Assembly (NCBI GenBank): GCA_037176725.1
Contig: JAZBRS010000013.1
Coordinates: 7,691,001 to 7,755,000 of the forward strand
Length of the DNA: 64,000 bases
Direction: 5' to 3'
Source: Posidonia oceanica
Lineage: Eukaryota > Streptophyta > Magnoliopsida > Alismatales > Posidoniaceae
Part shown: piece after piece, positions 46,201-58,537 of the stretch
Position numbering within the stretch: the stretch's first letter is position 1
How the letters are laid out: each line of letters opens with the position of its first letter
Position numbers and translations under genes: made by a program
Notes under the pieces: generated by a model
Seen by the model: the letters and a program-made list of their open reading frames with translations, nothing else
What the model was told of the DNA's origin: nothing
The model's database searches: none

Positions 46201-47767
46201 ATTGCATATCAATCCATTTTGCATGCTTGTATCACTTAATTTGCATTTTTAAACCACATTGCATTGTTTTAAGGTCCAACTGTTTTGCAAAATCTCATGT
46301 CAGTCCTTGTTTTCAACTTTTGCATGTTTGCATGCTTTCTTGGCATTGCATTTAGGTCTTGCATGTTTTGAAAACTGCATTTAGGTCCTTTTCTTGCATT
46401 CTTGCATGCATACCTCCTAACCAGCTTGGCATTCAGCATATGCATTGTTGCATTATCATTTCTGCATGCATTAGACCTGTTTTGCACACACATAGGGACA
46501 TTTTACACATAGCCCCCTGTAGTTTTCCCAAATTGCACATAGGTCTTTGCATTGCATTTTTGCATGCATTTGCACTCCCATGTCATTGAGCATTACATCC
46601 TTGCATATATTCAAGCATTCTCAGTACTCTTGCATGCATACATCCTTGTTTTACACACCCTTAGGGACTATTTGCACTTAGACCCCTACCTTTGCTGGCC
46701 CTTGAGCCTTCTGACTTGATTCCTAAATAACTTTTGATCGGACCGTTGGATTTCCACGATCTAACTGTCCAAGTCTTCCTGGTTGAATGATCTTTCATTT
46801 AAACCAAAGTTATCTCAGATCAGGCTTCAGATCCTCAAGATAAGTCCATCTGAACACCGCACAACATTCATTGCTTCTTCATTTGCATTGCATGCATCGT
46901 TTTGCGTGCCTGCATCTGTTTTTGCTTGCATTTGCATCGTTTTGCATGCCAGCATCTGTTTTCGCTTGTTTTAGCACCGTTTTACGTGCTCGCCTTCCTT
47001 TTCGCTTGTTGTTGCACTATTTTGCGTGCCCGCTCTCGTTTTCGCTTGCTTTGCACTGTTTTGCGTGCCAGCTCTCGTTTTCCCTTGCATGTCGCTTGCA
47101 TCTGGTTGGTTTTCCCCGGTGTTTTATTTTATCGCCTACATTTGCATTAGGACAGTGATGCTTACTATCTGGAGTTCTCATGAACCAGGGTTCGCCCGGT
47201 TCGGAACACTGACAGCGCTGCTGAGCACATAGGTTGCACGTTTACTTTCTTTGTGCATCGCATCATCTAGAACACACACTTTGGCATGTAATCACAGCAT
47301 AACTAGCACTTAAGCATTCAGACACATCGTTTAGCAAGCATTCATGGCACTTAAGCATTCAAAGCATGCATCATCCCTCATAAGCGAGCATAAGCCTAGA
47401 AAGATCGATTCCTCGGGCGTGTCGGGGGTGCCTAACACCTTCCCCGCGCGTAACAAGAGTCCTTACCCTTTCTCTAGCTCGCAATGACCGTTTTGCCCTC
47501 GTCCTTGGCACGAGTCATCTTCTTTGCATTGCATCTTTTCGTGTGGTTTTGCATTTTTTCATGCATTTCCCTGGTTTTCCTTGTTTCCCGACTTAATAGA
47601 CACGGTGGCAATTCTGATTTGTCTTATCTTTTCCTTTTTCTCCTTTTTCGGTGTTTTCGAGTCAAGTTTCCCTTCTCTGATACACCCGCTAATAGTGACC
47701 TGATTCCGATCGGTGCATGCGAGCTCTAGCAGCGTGCATGGACGATCCGAACTCCGGGATCGCTACA
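43219..47767 (+). mobile_element. Solo LTR E
   Basis: 4549 bp, TGTTGACACCCC...GGGATCGCTACA, flanked by GGTGC (43214-43218) and AGTGC (47768-47772). No primer binding site follows. It has the same architecture as LTR C (CCCTAAA-rich start, pyrimidine tract, CpG-rich middle, AT-rich TTGCATT repeats, conserved blocks) but is a different family. The conserved block lies at about 47390-47480. Confidence 0.82.
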
Positions 47768-48332
47768 AGTGCGCTTGCAACTGATGCGCCAATACTGACC
47801 ATGACTTGGCACCTCTGCCAATTGTTGGCTGCCGTTCTGGCATTTTGCCAAACTTAGGGGCCTATTTGCAATTTACCTCTCCAGGTTTTTTAAGCAATTT
47901 TTGCTGATCTTGGGTTGTGATCACAACCTTAGGGACTTGTTTTACAATTTTACCTATGCCAAGGGCTTGTGTGCAATTTTGCAGAAATTCGGGGACCAAA
48001 TCGCAATTTCGCTGGGTAATTTGCATTTTAGATCCGTGCATGGCATTGTGTACGTGAGGAGATGCTGTCCAACTTCTCTAGAGAATTCTGAAATGGTGGG
48101 TCCCACCAAAAAACAACTGTTGGCATTTCAACTGCTCTCAATCAAACTGATTTCTGATTCATTGCAAACTTTATGCAAATGAAAAGATGCAAATGAAATG
48201 TTTGGTTTCAAAACCAAATCCCCTCTCTTCATTTTATTTCATTCACTTCTGATACGCAGGCTCCCTCTTCTCGGCCGTCTCTTCCTCTTCTCCTCCAACT
48301 CCTCCTTCTTCTTGGTGGCTTTGGCGGTAGGG

Positions 48333-49592
48333 ATGTCGGACGGTGGTGGCGCTGGTACCTCAAGGGGAGGCTCCGCAGGTGGCGGTGGTGACATGGAAGG
48401 GCGCGGCTCGGGGAGCAGCCCTATTGGCTGTGGTGACGCGTGGTGTGGCTCATCGATTGGGGACGGCTCGCGGGACAATCCTATGCGAACGGCCGGCCCT
48501 ACGGTTAGCGGCGGTGGTGCGCGGAGCAGGGGCGACGCTTGGGCAAGCTCGGTGGCGGCTAGCAGTGCTCCACGGCGTGGGAGTGACGATGTGTAGACTG
48601 CTTCTGCGGCGTCTGGGGGCAATGGCTCCGTGATTGGGTCCGGCGATGCTTCGGTGGTGAGTGGGAGCGACACACGGGGGAAGGCCATGGTCGGCGGCAG
48701 CGACGCGGCTAGCGGTTCTCTGGTGGTTTCTACCGAGGTAGGCCGTCCTTCTCTTCTTCCCCTGCATGCCTGATGTTCATTTTGAACTTGAATGCCATAC
48801 TGCCATTTTGCTGTATTGCCATGATTCTTTGCAGTTTTAGCTATGACTCTTCAATTGTGATTAAAATCTGCAATGTTCGCCATGATTTCTTCAAATAGAA
48901 CAATTTTTGCAATAACTATGCAATTTTGTAATTTACCATGCTAGTTTGTCAAACTTTGCCATGGTTCAATGATTTTGCCATGTTTTGCAATCCTTGCCAC
49001 ATTCTGGCGGGATCGTGCAATTCTGGTAAATTCTGCAATTTACCCATTTCTAGGGTTATCTGGCAATTTGACACTGCACTTGCAAACTATGCCATGATCC
49101 ATGCAAACTCCGTAATCTTTTAGCAACTTATGCCATGATCTTGTGAAATTTGCAAATTTTCTATAATTTACCCGCTTCTGGGGTGTTTCTGCAATTTTCC
49201 ATGCTTGTTTATAGTGAATGCCACTGTTCTACCTGCTAGTATCTTCTGAGACTTTAACTGTGAAAATACTCTATACTGACGGCTCTGTTTTTGGCAGTCG
49301 AGGCATGACTTTGCTTCGGAGGGTCCCCGGGTGTCACGGGCACGCACTTCCAGCTCTCGGACCTTGAGTCAGGGAGCCTCTAGTTCCCGTACTTTGACTG
49401 TGGGTGCCTCCGCTTCTCAGGCCACGAGTCAGGGTGCTTCCAGCTCTCAGGCTTCGAGTCAGGGCGCTTCTAGTTTTAGAGCTGCGAGCGGTTCTCAGGC
49501 TTTGAGCCGCAGTGCCTTTAGCTCTCGGGCCTCCACATCGAGCTACCCGACCTCGAGGACTCTGACCATGTCGGAGGAGCCTGCTGGACTGG
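48333..49592 (+). pseudogene. Two-exon Gly/Ser-rich open frame, unidentified
   Basis: The ATG at 48333 (MSDGGGAGTSRGGSAGGGGD) opens a Gly/Ser-rich frame with one in-frame TAG at 48594. Past the stop it stays in frame to a donor at 48738 (ACCGAG|GTAGGC); an acceptor TTTTTGGCAG at 49297 joins it in frame to a Ser-rich exon with approximately 30-bp repeats (ASSSQASSQGASS). LTR F starts at 49593, so the gene is truncated. The 560-bp intron is full of TTTGCCATG-like words. It could be the start of another retroelement Gag or a captured host gene. Function unknown. Confidence 0.4.
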
Positions 49593-51010
49593 TGTAGTAA
49601 CTTTGAAAATCGGTGCATCCATGCATGCTGCCAACGCGGTTGGATCTGAGGAGGGATTGTCGACTCGAAAACACCGGAAAACAGAGACAAATGCAAAAGG
49701 AAAATAAAATAAAAGAAAAGAGAGTCGCCACCTAATTTATTAAAACGGGAAAACTAGGAAAACCGTATAAAGAACGTGCAAGGAAAACATATGCGTTTCA
49801 AAAGCATGCAAAAGCGAATGCAAATGGATGACACAAAGTCAATGCGATCCAGAGAAAGGGTAAGGACTCCTGTTACGTGCGGGGAAGGTGTTAGGCACCC
49901 CCAACATGCTTGAGGAATCGGTCTTTCTAAACTTATCCGCTATTGTGTGGTAAAATGTTGGCAAATGAATGCCGATTTATATTCGCTCTATGGCGGTATG
50001 CAAGATGCAATTATAAACCATGCGAAGCTTTGCAAACCTTGTTTAAAAGCAATTGAGCAAAATCAAGACATTGTAAAGAGGCGATAAACAGCAAGAGAGC
50101 GAAACTGAAATAAAAAACGTCAGAAGAAACAAGTGAGCGATGACAAAAGTAGCTAAGCATACTGTTTGGATCAGGGGGCGAGTCGGCGGTCTGACAGGCG
50201 GCTGTGCCTATCGCCGGTAGGGTAGGCGACGGAGACACGGACTCTACTCACCACACAGTAGCGATCACTACCACGAGAGGGGCGTAAAAACGATACGAAA
50301 TAGGAAATCAAAACTTAGGAATCACAGATTGCATGGTCAACATTAAGATCTGCATAAAAACTAGTCGGGAAAGCAAAGCGACAAGGCGGCAAACCAGCGG
50401 CTCGCCCGCTGCTTGGACTGCAGGGTGGGTCGTTAGTGAGAGCAGCAGCCAACCCAGTCGCCATAGAGAGTGGTGCGCAGGCTGGTCGCCACTACATCAA
50501 GCGACTCTGCCATTAACAGTCCTCCCAAGCAGAGGCTTTCATCGCCAAGAACAAGCAAGATAATCACAGTAGAACTTGAAATAAATCTCATGGAGCTAAA
50601 GCTGGCTCAACATGGAGTAAAATCATGCATTCAAACAATGAAACGGATGTGTGGGTCACGGGATATAAGGGCCTGAAGTTGGCCGGAGGGCTTACTCGAG
50701 TTGCACTTGAGTCGCTGGTTGGACTGGCGACAGGCCTGCAACTCGAGTAGCTCAGACAGCCAAGTTCATGGCCAGATCCAGAACTCACGAGCAAACGAAA
50801 TGGAAAGCCAATCACACAGGCATGCAGACCATTCATCCAAGATTACAAACATATATTAAGCAAGCAAGATGGGACCTTGAGTTGGCCGGAGCAGCAACTC
50901 AAAGTCGGGTCGGCAGGCAGGCAAGTTGTAGGTCAGTCGCTGCTCATGCTGGCGCCTGACATGGCAGTCTGTTCACTGGACTTCAACACCGGAATTCGTC
51001 GCTTGGGCAA
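49593..51010 (-). repeat. LTR F, truncated
   Basis: Begins TGTAGTAACTTTGAAAATC like LTRs A and A-prime and contains the conserved block at about 49850-49930. The part from 50330 to about 51000 resembles LTR A-prime (16500-16700). It never reaches a GTCTACA end; around 51000-51170 it passes into the gag tail of element A, so a deletion joins the two. The right boundary is approximate. Confidence 0.6.
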
Positions 51011-51169
51011 AGCCTAAAATGCCGATGAGGATCGGAGAAGCATCATGGCGTTCCCACGAACCCAACCACACCTTCGGTGTGGAAAATGGTGGCTTGTGGC
51101 ACTCCACCCACCTCCACCACTTTGCGCCGCCGTTGCTCGTCGAGCTCCAGCCACGAAGGCGGTCGAAGG

Positions 51170-54100
51170 CTCAAGAAGCTGGCTGTGAAGCGTCGAGGGA
51201 CCGAGGGGAGTACGAGGTAGTGCTCGCTGAGGTGAGTACGAGCTGGGAGGTGATGTCAGCCTTGGGTTGGCTCTTTTTGGTGGTCGGAGGAGTGGCTTTG
51301 GTAGTAGGCTCTACTGAGGTGGGTACAGGGGGTTGGCCTGATGGTGGAGGTACAGTGGGTTGGCCTGATGGTGGAGACACAGCGGGTACTGGACGGCTAG
51401 ACCTAGCCACCGGTGCTATAGGCTTGTAAACCCTCCCCGATCGCGTGACTTTCGCACACATTTCTGTGGCGTAGCTGTAGGGCACGCGATGGGTGTTTCG
51501 GTTAGGTTAATAACCACGCGAGCATGTGCTGCGAGCATAAGAGGGGCTGCAAGGGTGTTTGCTGGATGATGGGGGGATGGATAATGTTGCTGGGAAGGCA
51601 ATGTGGGTGTTGGCTGAGGTCTACCTAGGAGGTGGACAGGGGATCCTGGCTGGGGCCTACCTAGGAGGTGGACAGGGGATCCTAGCTGGGGCCTACCTAA
51701 AACGTGAATAGGGGCTTGAGCATGAGGATGCATGGTGAGCGGTACGGTAGAGCGCTCCGGCCTGGCGTGCGGTCGGATCATATGAATTCCCGACTCGTAG
51801 CTGGCAACTGCCGTGTGGTAGAGGGAGAAGGGAAAGGACTCTGAGATGTCATGGATGAGCTCAAAGGGGTCTACCACATACGTGGCAGGCCTAGAGCGGA
51901 AGAGAAAGTGTACTCCCGAGGTTCCCGCGCCTCCCAGATTGGAATGCTCCGGCATAGGCTGGCAGTCAATGCTAGGATGGGAGGGTGCTAAACCTAATGC
52001 TGTTGCAGATGCTGGTGGAGGTGCAGAAGTGGATGCCTCGTGCATGTCGATCACAATGGTTTGTTGCTCGATCAGGTCCTGAATGGTGTTCCGCAACATA
52101 AAGCAACTATCCGTCGAGTGCCCGATGGTTCGATGGAAGTTGCAGAAGAGATTCGCTTTGTGCCAATGCGAAAGTGGGTTTGGCAGTGGGCGAATCTCAG
52201 GGAAGCTCAGGAGCGACGCAACCTTGGGGAGGACGGCACTCAGCGGTTCCACCAGTGGGACGAATTGGCGCCAATCTGAGAGAGACCGTCTCTGCCTTTG
52301 GTATTGTCCTTGCCGAACCGATGTGGTAGGATAGATCGGTCGGGCGGTGGTTATGATTTGTGGAGTGGGGGTGCCCTAGGTGCAGGTGCGTATAGTATCT
52401 GAGTCGGGGCAGGCTGATACGCCAGATGAACAGGCGTAGCAGGGGAGTCGACGTATGCAACAGCGGTCTTTGGAGGATCCTTCTTCCTAGGGCGGTTGCT
52501 GTTGTTGATGCTGCTGCTACTACCACTGCTGTTGTTGATGCTACTACTGCTACCAGTGCTGTTGTTGATGCTGCTGCTGCTACTACTGTTGTTGCTGGCG
52601 GTGGCCTGCTTGGCGAACGCAGAGAGTGCAGGGAAGTTGCCACCCCGCAGCGAACTCTCTACGCGAGCGCCAGGCCGAATCAGTGTTGCAAAGGTTGTAA
52701 CAGGCTGAATGCTAAGCAGAGCCCCAGTAGATGGCTGCGTACCTTTGATAACGATCTCAATAGACTCCTCATCAAAGGGTTTATCTCGAACCTGTGAGGC
52801 AAGGTTGCGCCAACGGCTGACGTACTCCCCGAATGGCTCGTTGGGATTCTGCTTGGTTGCGACTAGGTCCGCATGCTTTGGGACCAAGTTCAGGTTGAAG
52901 GAGCATTGTTCCAAGAACGCCTGACTAAGGTTGTTCCAAGTCTTAATGGCGAACATGTCAAGAGAGGTGAACCACTTGAGGACCGGGCCGGTTAGACTTT
53001 TTTGGAACAGGCAGATCAGCAACCTCTCGTCAGCCTAGAGCTGAGCGAGATCTCCGCAGTACACTTTCAGATGGGCAATGGGGCAGCCATTACCATTGTA
53101 TTTATCAAAATCTGGGATACGGAATTTCGATGGGAGCACCGCCTCTAGAAAGTAACAGAGGTTCCGGAACTGGTAGGAGTGGTGATCAGTGCCTTGCACT
53201 AGACGTAGTGCCTTTTCCAAAACATCCACCCTATTATTAATGGGGTCTGGATTGGCTGCCGAAGGTGATAGGGCAGCAGGGGTAGGGACTCCTCCAGATC
53301 CACCATCGTGTCGCCTGGTGATGCGACGTAATGGCTGGTGTATCCGTGCGTGGGTGCAGTGTATGGTGGGATGCATGCTGGGGTAGGAAACTGCTGATGC
53401 ATGGGGTAGGGATAGCTAGAATGCTGTGCAGTGGGTGATGCAGAGTGCTGGAGTAACAGCTGCTGCGCAGGCGCCATGCCGGGCAGCAGGCTTATGGGGT
53501 ACTGTGCTCCAACCAGCCTGAAGGAATGGCCACTAGGTGGCGAAGTGATATGTTGTGCGGTGAGTGGTGGTAATGCAGGAGGCGGAAACCGTGCCCCCAT
53601 CACCGGAGCAGTGAGTAGCTGGGGCGATGGTCTAAGCGGAGGTGCAGTGGGGAAAGCCTGAAATACTGGAGCAGGCTGCAAGGGAACCTCAAAAGCAGCG
53701 GGAATGAAAGAGGGGCGAACAAATGGAACTATGCCCTGCAGTTTCTAGGCAGTCTCCATCAGGTGCTGATACTGCACATCAGGGGACCCATCAGTGGGAA
53801 TACTGAGGTGCAGTGCCGATGGGGGACTAGATCCAAGAGAAAAGGACACAGACTATCCAATAGATAGGGAACCTACAGCAAAGGTCGCCGCAGCGGAAGG
53901 AATGTCGAAAGTGACATAGCCCTGGGATGAAGGGGTTAGAGGCACCTCTAGAGCGCGAGTGGGGGTCATCAAGATGGGCTCGGTGACCGGATCCAGAGGG
54001 GCGTAGGTCTGCCAATGCCCCGCAGCATACTGGGATGTCCCAGGCACTAGAGGGTGAAACCTTGGTGTCACAAAGGGCACAGAGGGAGTCGAAGCGAGAG

Positions 54101-54170
54101 TCGGAGGGACCGAAGTAGAAATTCCCTCTGGGGCAACAGAAATCAGGGGCTCACCAGCAAACTGGGCCAT
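51170..54170 (-). pseudogene. gag of element A
   Basis: Minus-strand frames in order: an N-terminal Pro/Ala/Thr-rich part (54170-53853), a Pro/Gln/His-rich part (53681-53199) with a frame change, then the capsid domain FRNLCYFLEAVLPSKFRIPD and GCPIAHLKVYC, stop TAG at about 53032, LFQKSLTGPVLKWFTSLD and EPFGEYVSRWRNLASQVRDK. An Asn/Ser repeat stretch (about 52500-52610) follows, then the variant knuckle CNFHRTIGHSTDSC (about 52105-52150), QDLIEQQTIVIDMHE, a Pro/Gln-rich tail with duplicated LLGRPQPGSPVH units and RSGRVYKP near 51430. TRSGR.Y is typical of the Gag-Pol junction in Tat-like elements, but no pol follows. Confidence 0.85.
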
Positions 54171-55342
54171 AGCTGACCGAGAGCAAGTGAGAACAGGGCT
54201 ACGACGAAAAGTAAGGGGACAGCTCAGAAGAGGATGGTCGGGAACAGACGTTGCAACAGGGGTGTCAGTAAGAGAAAGAAACTCAAGCTCCAGCTATGGA
54301 ACTTGCTCACTGACCTGTTCGACAAGACACAACAAAAACAGGCGTTAAAACCTAAAAGTAAAATGCAAATGTATTTAATTGTGGTATGAATGGCATTCAT
54401 GCAAATGTATGCTCTCTAACATGCTCTCTCTCACCAATCTAGTGTGTCCTAGTAGGTTGTCTACTTCGGACACTCAAAAGTGTACGGGTCACCGACTCAG
54501 GCTAGAAAAAATAGGTCCCCGTCTAAATCCTGGCCAAAGCTCAGGCAGTAACAGGGTGGTGTGTTGGTGGCCTCGACCCTGCCAAAGCATGGGTTGTACC
54601 CTCCACTAGCACCGACACGACTCCTGACAAGGGGGAACAGACCGACCAACTCACCCACACCAAAGCAATGGAACAAGAGACCGGACCATCCTTCTCAAAC
54701 TGGTAGGTGGACTCAGAGAAGACAATATGCATGCCCTATATTCTCATTCATGCAAATGATTAAAGCTTTTATCTTGCACGTTTTATTAACTCAAAGGGGA
54801 TGAAGGTGTGTTGAGGTCTCTAGTTGTACCTAGAATTGATTTTACTTGCCATTTTTATTTAACCATGGGGGAAGCAATCAGTCTCTAATTGTCCTTAGGC
54901 TTAGTACAAGAGGGGAAGAAAATCACTCAAGCATGGTAGGCAAACATCACACATCATTGCAAAAAGCATGCTCATGGCATGTGCTGGTGTTGTGTCACAT
55001 GATATGTGAAAATGAAAGACAATCAGCACATCAAAAAGCATATACAAGCATAGCATGTGTATTAGTGAAGTGACATGGCATACTTGTGTAAGATAACCCA
55101 AACATTAGGCAAAAGGCATGGATTAATGCAATAATCATGCAAGCATGGCAATCAAATGCTAGAATAAGGAAAGTGCGTGAATTAAAGCAATAAATAAGCA
55201 GATAAGGTAAACAAATGCTGAGATAAGCAATGGATAAAGAATAATGCTGTAAGCAAATAAACAAGGCAACAAATGTTAAGCTAAGCAAAGAAACAAGCCA
55301 CACAAAAAGCGGAAGAGTGGAAACGAAAGCTGGAGTCTCGTA
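54171..55342 (-). other. Leader of element A
   Basis: Non-coding, rich in AAGCATGC-type words. Homologous in part to the leader of C. There is no supported frame. Confidence 0.6.
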
Positions 55343-55360
55343 TCTCCAGCAGAGTCGCCA
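55343..55360 (-). other. Primer binding site of element A
   Basis: Minus strand TGGCGACTCTGCTGGAGA, one base after the 5' LTR end TACTACA. Comparable with element C's site at 25745. Confidence 0.75.
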
Positions 55361-55361
55361 C

Positions 55362-58300
55362 TGTAGTAACCTTGAAAATCGGCGCGTCCATGCACGATGC
55401 CAAAGCTCGCGTGCACTGACCGATAGTAGGCCACTATTAGCGAGTGGATCCGAGGAGGGATATTCAACTCAAAAACACCGAAAAAAGCAGAGGCGAACGT
55501 AAAAGGAAAATAAAAGAAAAGATAATGAGTCACCACCTAATTTATTAAAACGGAAAAACTAGGAAAACCGTATAAGAAACATGCGAAAAAAACCTATGCA
55601 TTTCAGAAGCATGCAAAATCCAATCCAAATGTGTGACATAGAGTCAATGCGGTCCAGAGAAAGGGTAAGGACTCTTGTTACGTGCGGGGAATGTGTTAGG
55701 CACCCCCGACACGTCCGAGGAATCGGTCTTTCTAAACTGATCCGCTATTGTATGACAAAAGTTGGCATAAAACGCCAGTTTATGTTCGCCTTAAAGCGGT
55801 ATGCATTATGCAATTATAAACCATGCAAAGCTTAGCAAACCTTGTTTAAAAGTGATTGATTAAAGTTTAAATTGCTGCAAGGAGGCGAAAACAGATCGGG
55901 AGAACACGACTAAGGCGTGAAATCTGAAAACCACTGTTAGACTATGTGCTAGGGTGCCAAAACATGCCCTAGGAGCAAACAAATCCAAGAAACGAGGTTT
56001 GAATCAGAAATGGCACCAAGAAACAAACTGCAGCAAACTTGAAGTGTTGGACGCTGGGATAACCAGCGTCCAACGTAAGACGCTGGGAAACCCAGCGTCC
56101 TACACAGAGGACAGGAAACCTGCAAAACATGCATGCACAGTTGATAAAACATGATATTAATATCAAAATAAAAAGCATGGACAAAGCAGAGCAAGCCAGA
56201 CAGTCAGGGCAAAAGCAATCGAAGCATAAAAACCAAGAATGGGCACAAAATCAAGAAACCATAGACTCAGAGCGTTGAACACTGGGAACAACTGCGTTCA
56301 ACATAGGACGTAGGTTACCACAGCGTCCAACACAGAGAGATTGAAAATCTACAGAGCATGCATGCACAACTGATGAGACATGATATAATACCAAGTAAAA
56401 ACCATAAACAGAGTAGAGCAAGCCAAGCAATCAAAGCAATAATAATCGAAGCGTGAAAACCAAGGGCAAACAAAAAATCTGGAAACCACAAACCCAGAGT
56501 GTTGAACGCTGGGAACATCTGCGTCCAACATAGGATGCAAGTTACCTCAGCGTCCAACACAGAGGGACAGCTGCATGAAAAATTGGAAAGAAAGTGGGCT
56601 CATGGATCATTAAAAGAGTTTACCACTTATGAAAAACAGATGAGAACTTGACATACACTCAAAGATCAAATCAAAATCCCACAAGAAAAGAAAATCAGAA
56701 GCATATAATGATAGCCAAGCTAAGATGTAAAACGCTGAAGCTTGCAGCGTCTTATGTTGGACGCTGGCAAGGACAACGTCTTACACCTCAGAGACAAACA
56801 AACAAGAAAGCTAGCATGCAACCTAAATGAAGCCACATGTAAACCTGCAAACAACTGAAAGAAGACCTAGATACTAGCATGTATGCATGGATCAAACAAG
56901 CATTCAAGCAACATGGCTTTAAGTTGTCATTAAAGTCAAGCAAACATACAGGGATGTAAGATGCAAGGGAGGCCAGCGTATAACGTAGAACGCTATCTCA
57001 CACAGCGTCCAACACAGAGGCAAGCTGTCTTGAAAATACAGAAGGAAAACCACACCGGAAATATCAATATTTAAAACATGGCATCCAGAAGTATGATGGA
57101 AAACATTCACAACATCAAAATACTTCAGCAAGCTCATCAAGCCAAATCAACAAGAGAAATAGCAAGGGAAAGGAAGCAGGGGCGTTGGACGCTGTCACAG
57201 GACGCGTCCAACATTGGACGCACCAGGCTGTGCGTCCAACAAGTCGAGATCTTTTTCGGCCAAGAACAGCATCCAAATCGATTGAAAAAGGCGAACTAAT
57301 TAGCTAAGAAGCAAGAGTAGGTAAAGACGAACCTAAACATATGCTTGATGACAAAAATGGGTGAGTGGATTGCTCCACCCACTTCCTCCCTCTCGCTGCC
57401 GGTTTCCATGTCTTCTCCGGCCATCTGCAAGGCCGGCGAGCCACGACAACCAGCTGTGAAGCTTCGTGAGGGCAGGGGAAGTGTTCCTAGACCTTAAGCA
57501 AGCCGTGGGGTCCATGAGGGAGGCAGCCACACACTCACAAGCCGACGGCCTCGTGTGGGCAGCGAACCCATCGCCGGACTCCGGCAAGCTAGGTGGTGGG
57601 GCTATGTGTGTGGTGGAAATCTTGAAATGAGTAAACCACTACACTACTGCATGCACACTTAAGCTAAGGGCATAGAAACAAATTACTTGTTGCAGCCCAA
57701 AGTGGTGTCCCACGGTTAGCCGGCGAAGGTGGACGGCGGCGGATGGTGAGCTCCGGAGGGCGGCCTAAGCTTGGGAGAGGGTCGGGAGGCTTGCTCACAG
57801 GTGGGGAAGAACTCTGGGAATTGCTCTAAGCTCTGGGGAGTTCTCAATTTTCAGCAAATGATGTGGTGTTCGAAAATGGAGGTGATGGGTTCTCTTTTGT
57901 TTGCCGGAGTTGCAAAGGTGGCAGGCGAGGTGCTGAAAGTGTTGGAGCCACAGCTAGGGGTGTAGGCATGTCAGGGATGGTAGGGGAGTAAATGGAGTCA
58001 GGTCTGCAAGTGGCAGGAGCGACGAGGCGATGGAGAAGGCTGTGAGAAGCAAGTTGCCGGCGAATGTGGGAGGTGGCAGGCCGGAGGGGATGGGCAGTAA
58101 GTGGGGCTTGTTTTTAGTACTTGGAGGGAGTGGATAGTAAGTAGGGAGTGGACGTGAGGTCGTGGGGTGGCAGGGAGCGGCACAGGGCAGCTTTGGACGC
58201 GGTGGAGGGCGGCCAAAGGGTGTTGGCCTCCCCGACATGTTGGACGCTTGCCGGTGCAACGTCTAACGTTAGACGCTAGCATAGACCACGTCCAACGTCC

Positions 58301-58537
58301 CAGAGGTGTATTAAGGCTATTTTTGGGAATTATGGCTTAGGTTAAGGCTTGTTTAGGACCAAGACAGGGATTAGAACTGGTTTAGGTGGTTTTAGGAGGT
58401 CTTGGGTGGGTTTTGAAGGGATCAAGGTTTAGGTTGGATTTGGGATAGATTTTGGAAATGGTTTATCAGGCCGCGAACTTGAGCAAGCTTCCAGCGAAAT
58501 CCACCAACTTAAAGTCTGTCAAAATGGAGTGTTTACA
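55362..58537 (-). repeat. 5' LTR of element A
   Basis: 3176 bp, uninterrupted; defines the empty site of the insertion at 15252-18032. The conserved block lies at about 55655-55740, and inverted repeats such as GTTGGACGCTGG..CCAGCGTCCAAC at about 56046-56074 are perfect here but mutated in the 3' copy. Confidence 0.9.

Larger units (their letters stand above)
13723..58537 (-). mobile_element. Element A: Ty3/gypsy, Tat/Ogre-like, gag-only remnant on the minus strand
   Basis: Two LTRs of about 3.2 kb lie at 13723-19726 (3', interrupted) and 55362-58537 (5'). The target duplications are ATAGT (13718-13722) and ACAGT (58538-58542), one mismatch. On the minus strand the primer binding site follows the 5' LTR at 55360-55343, a leader and decayed gag run from 55342 to 51170, and a polypurine tract precedes the 3' LTR. 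No reverse transcriptase, RNase H or integrase motif is visible. Inside it lie solo LTR A-prime, element C, remnant B2, solo LTR E and LTR F. Confidence 0.83.

Noticed and set aside
48239..48688. Proline-rich minus-strand frame
   Set aside because: Antisense shadow of the Gly/Ser-rich plus-strand frame, which has splice sites and a start; not fully excluded.
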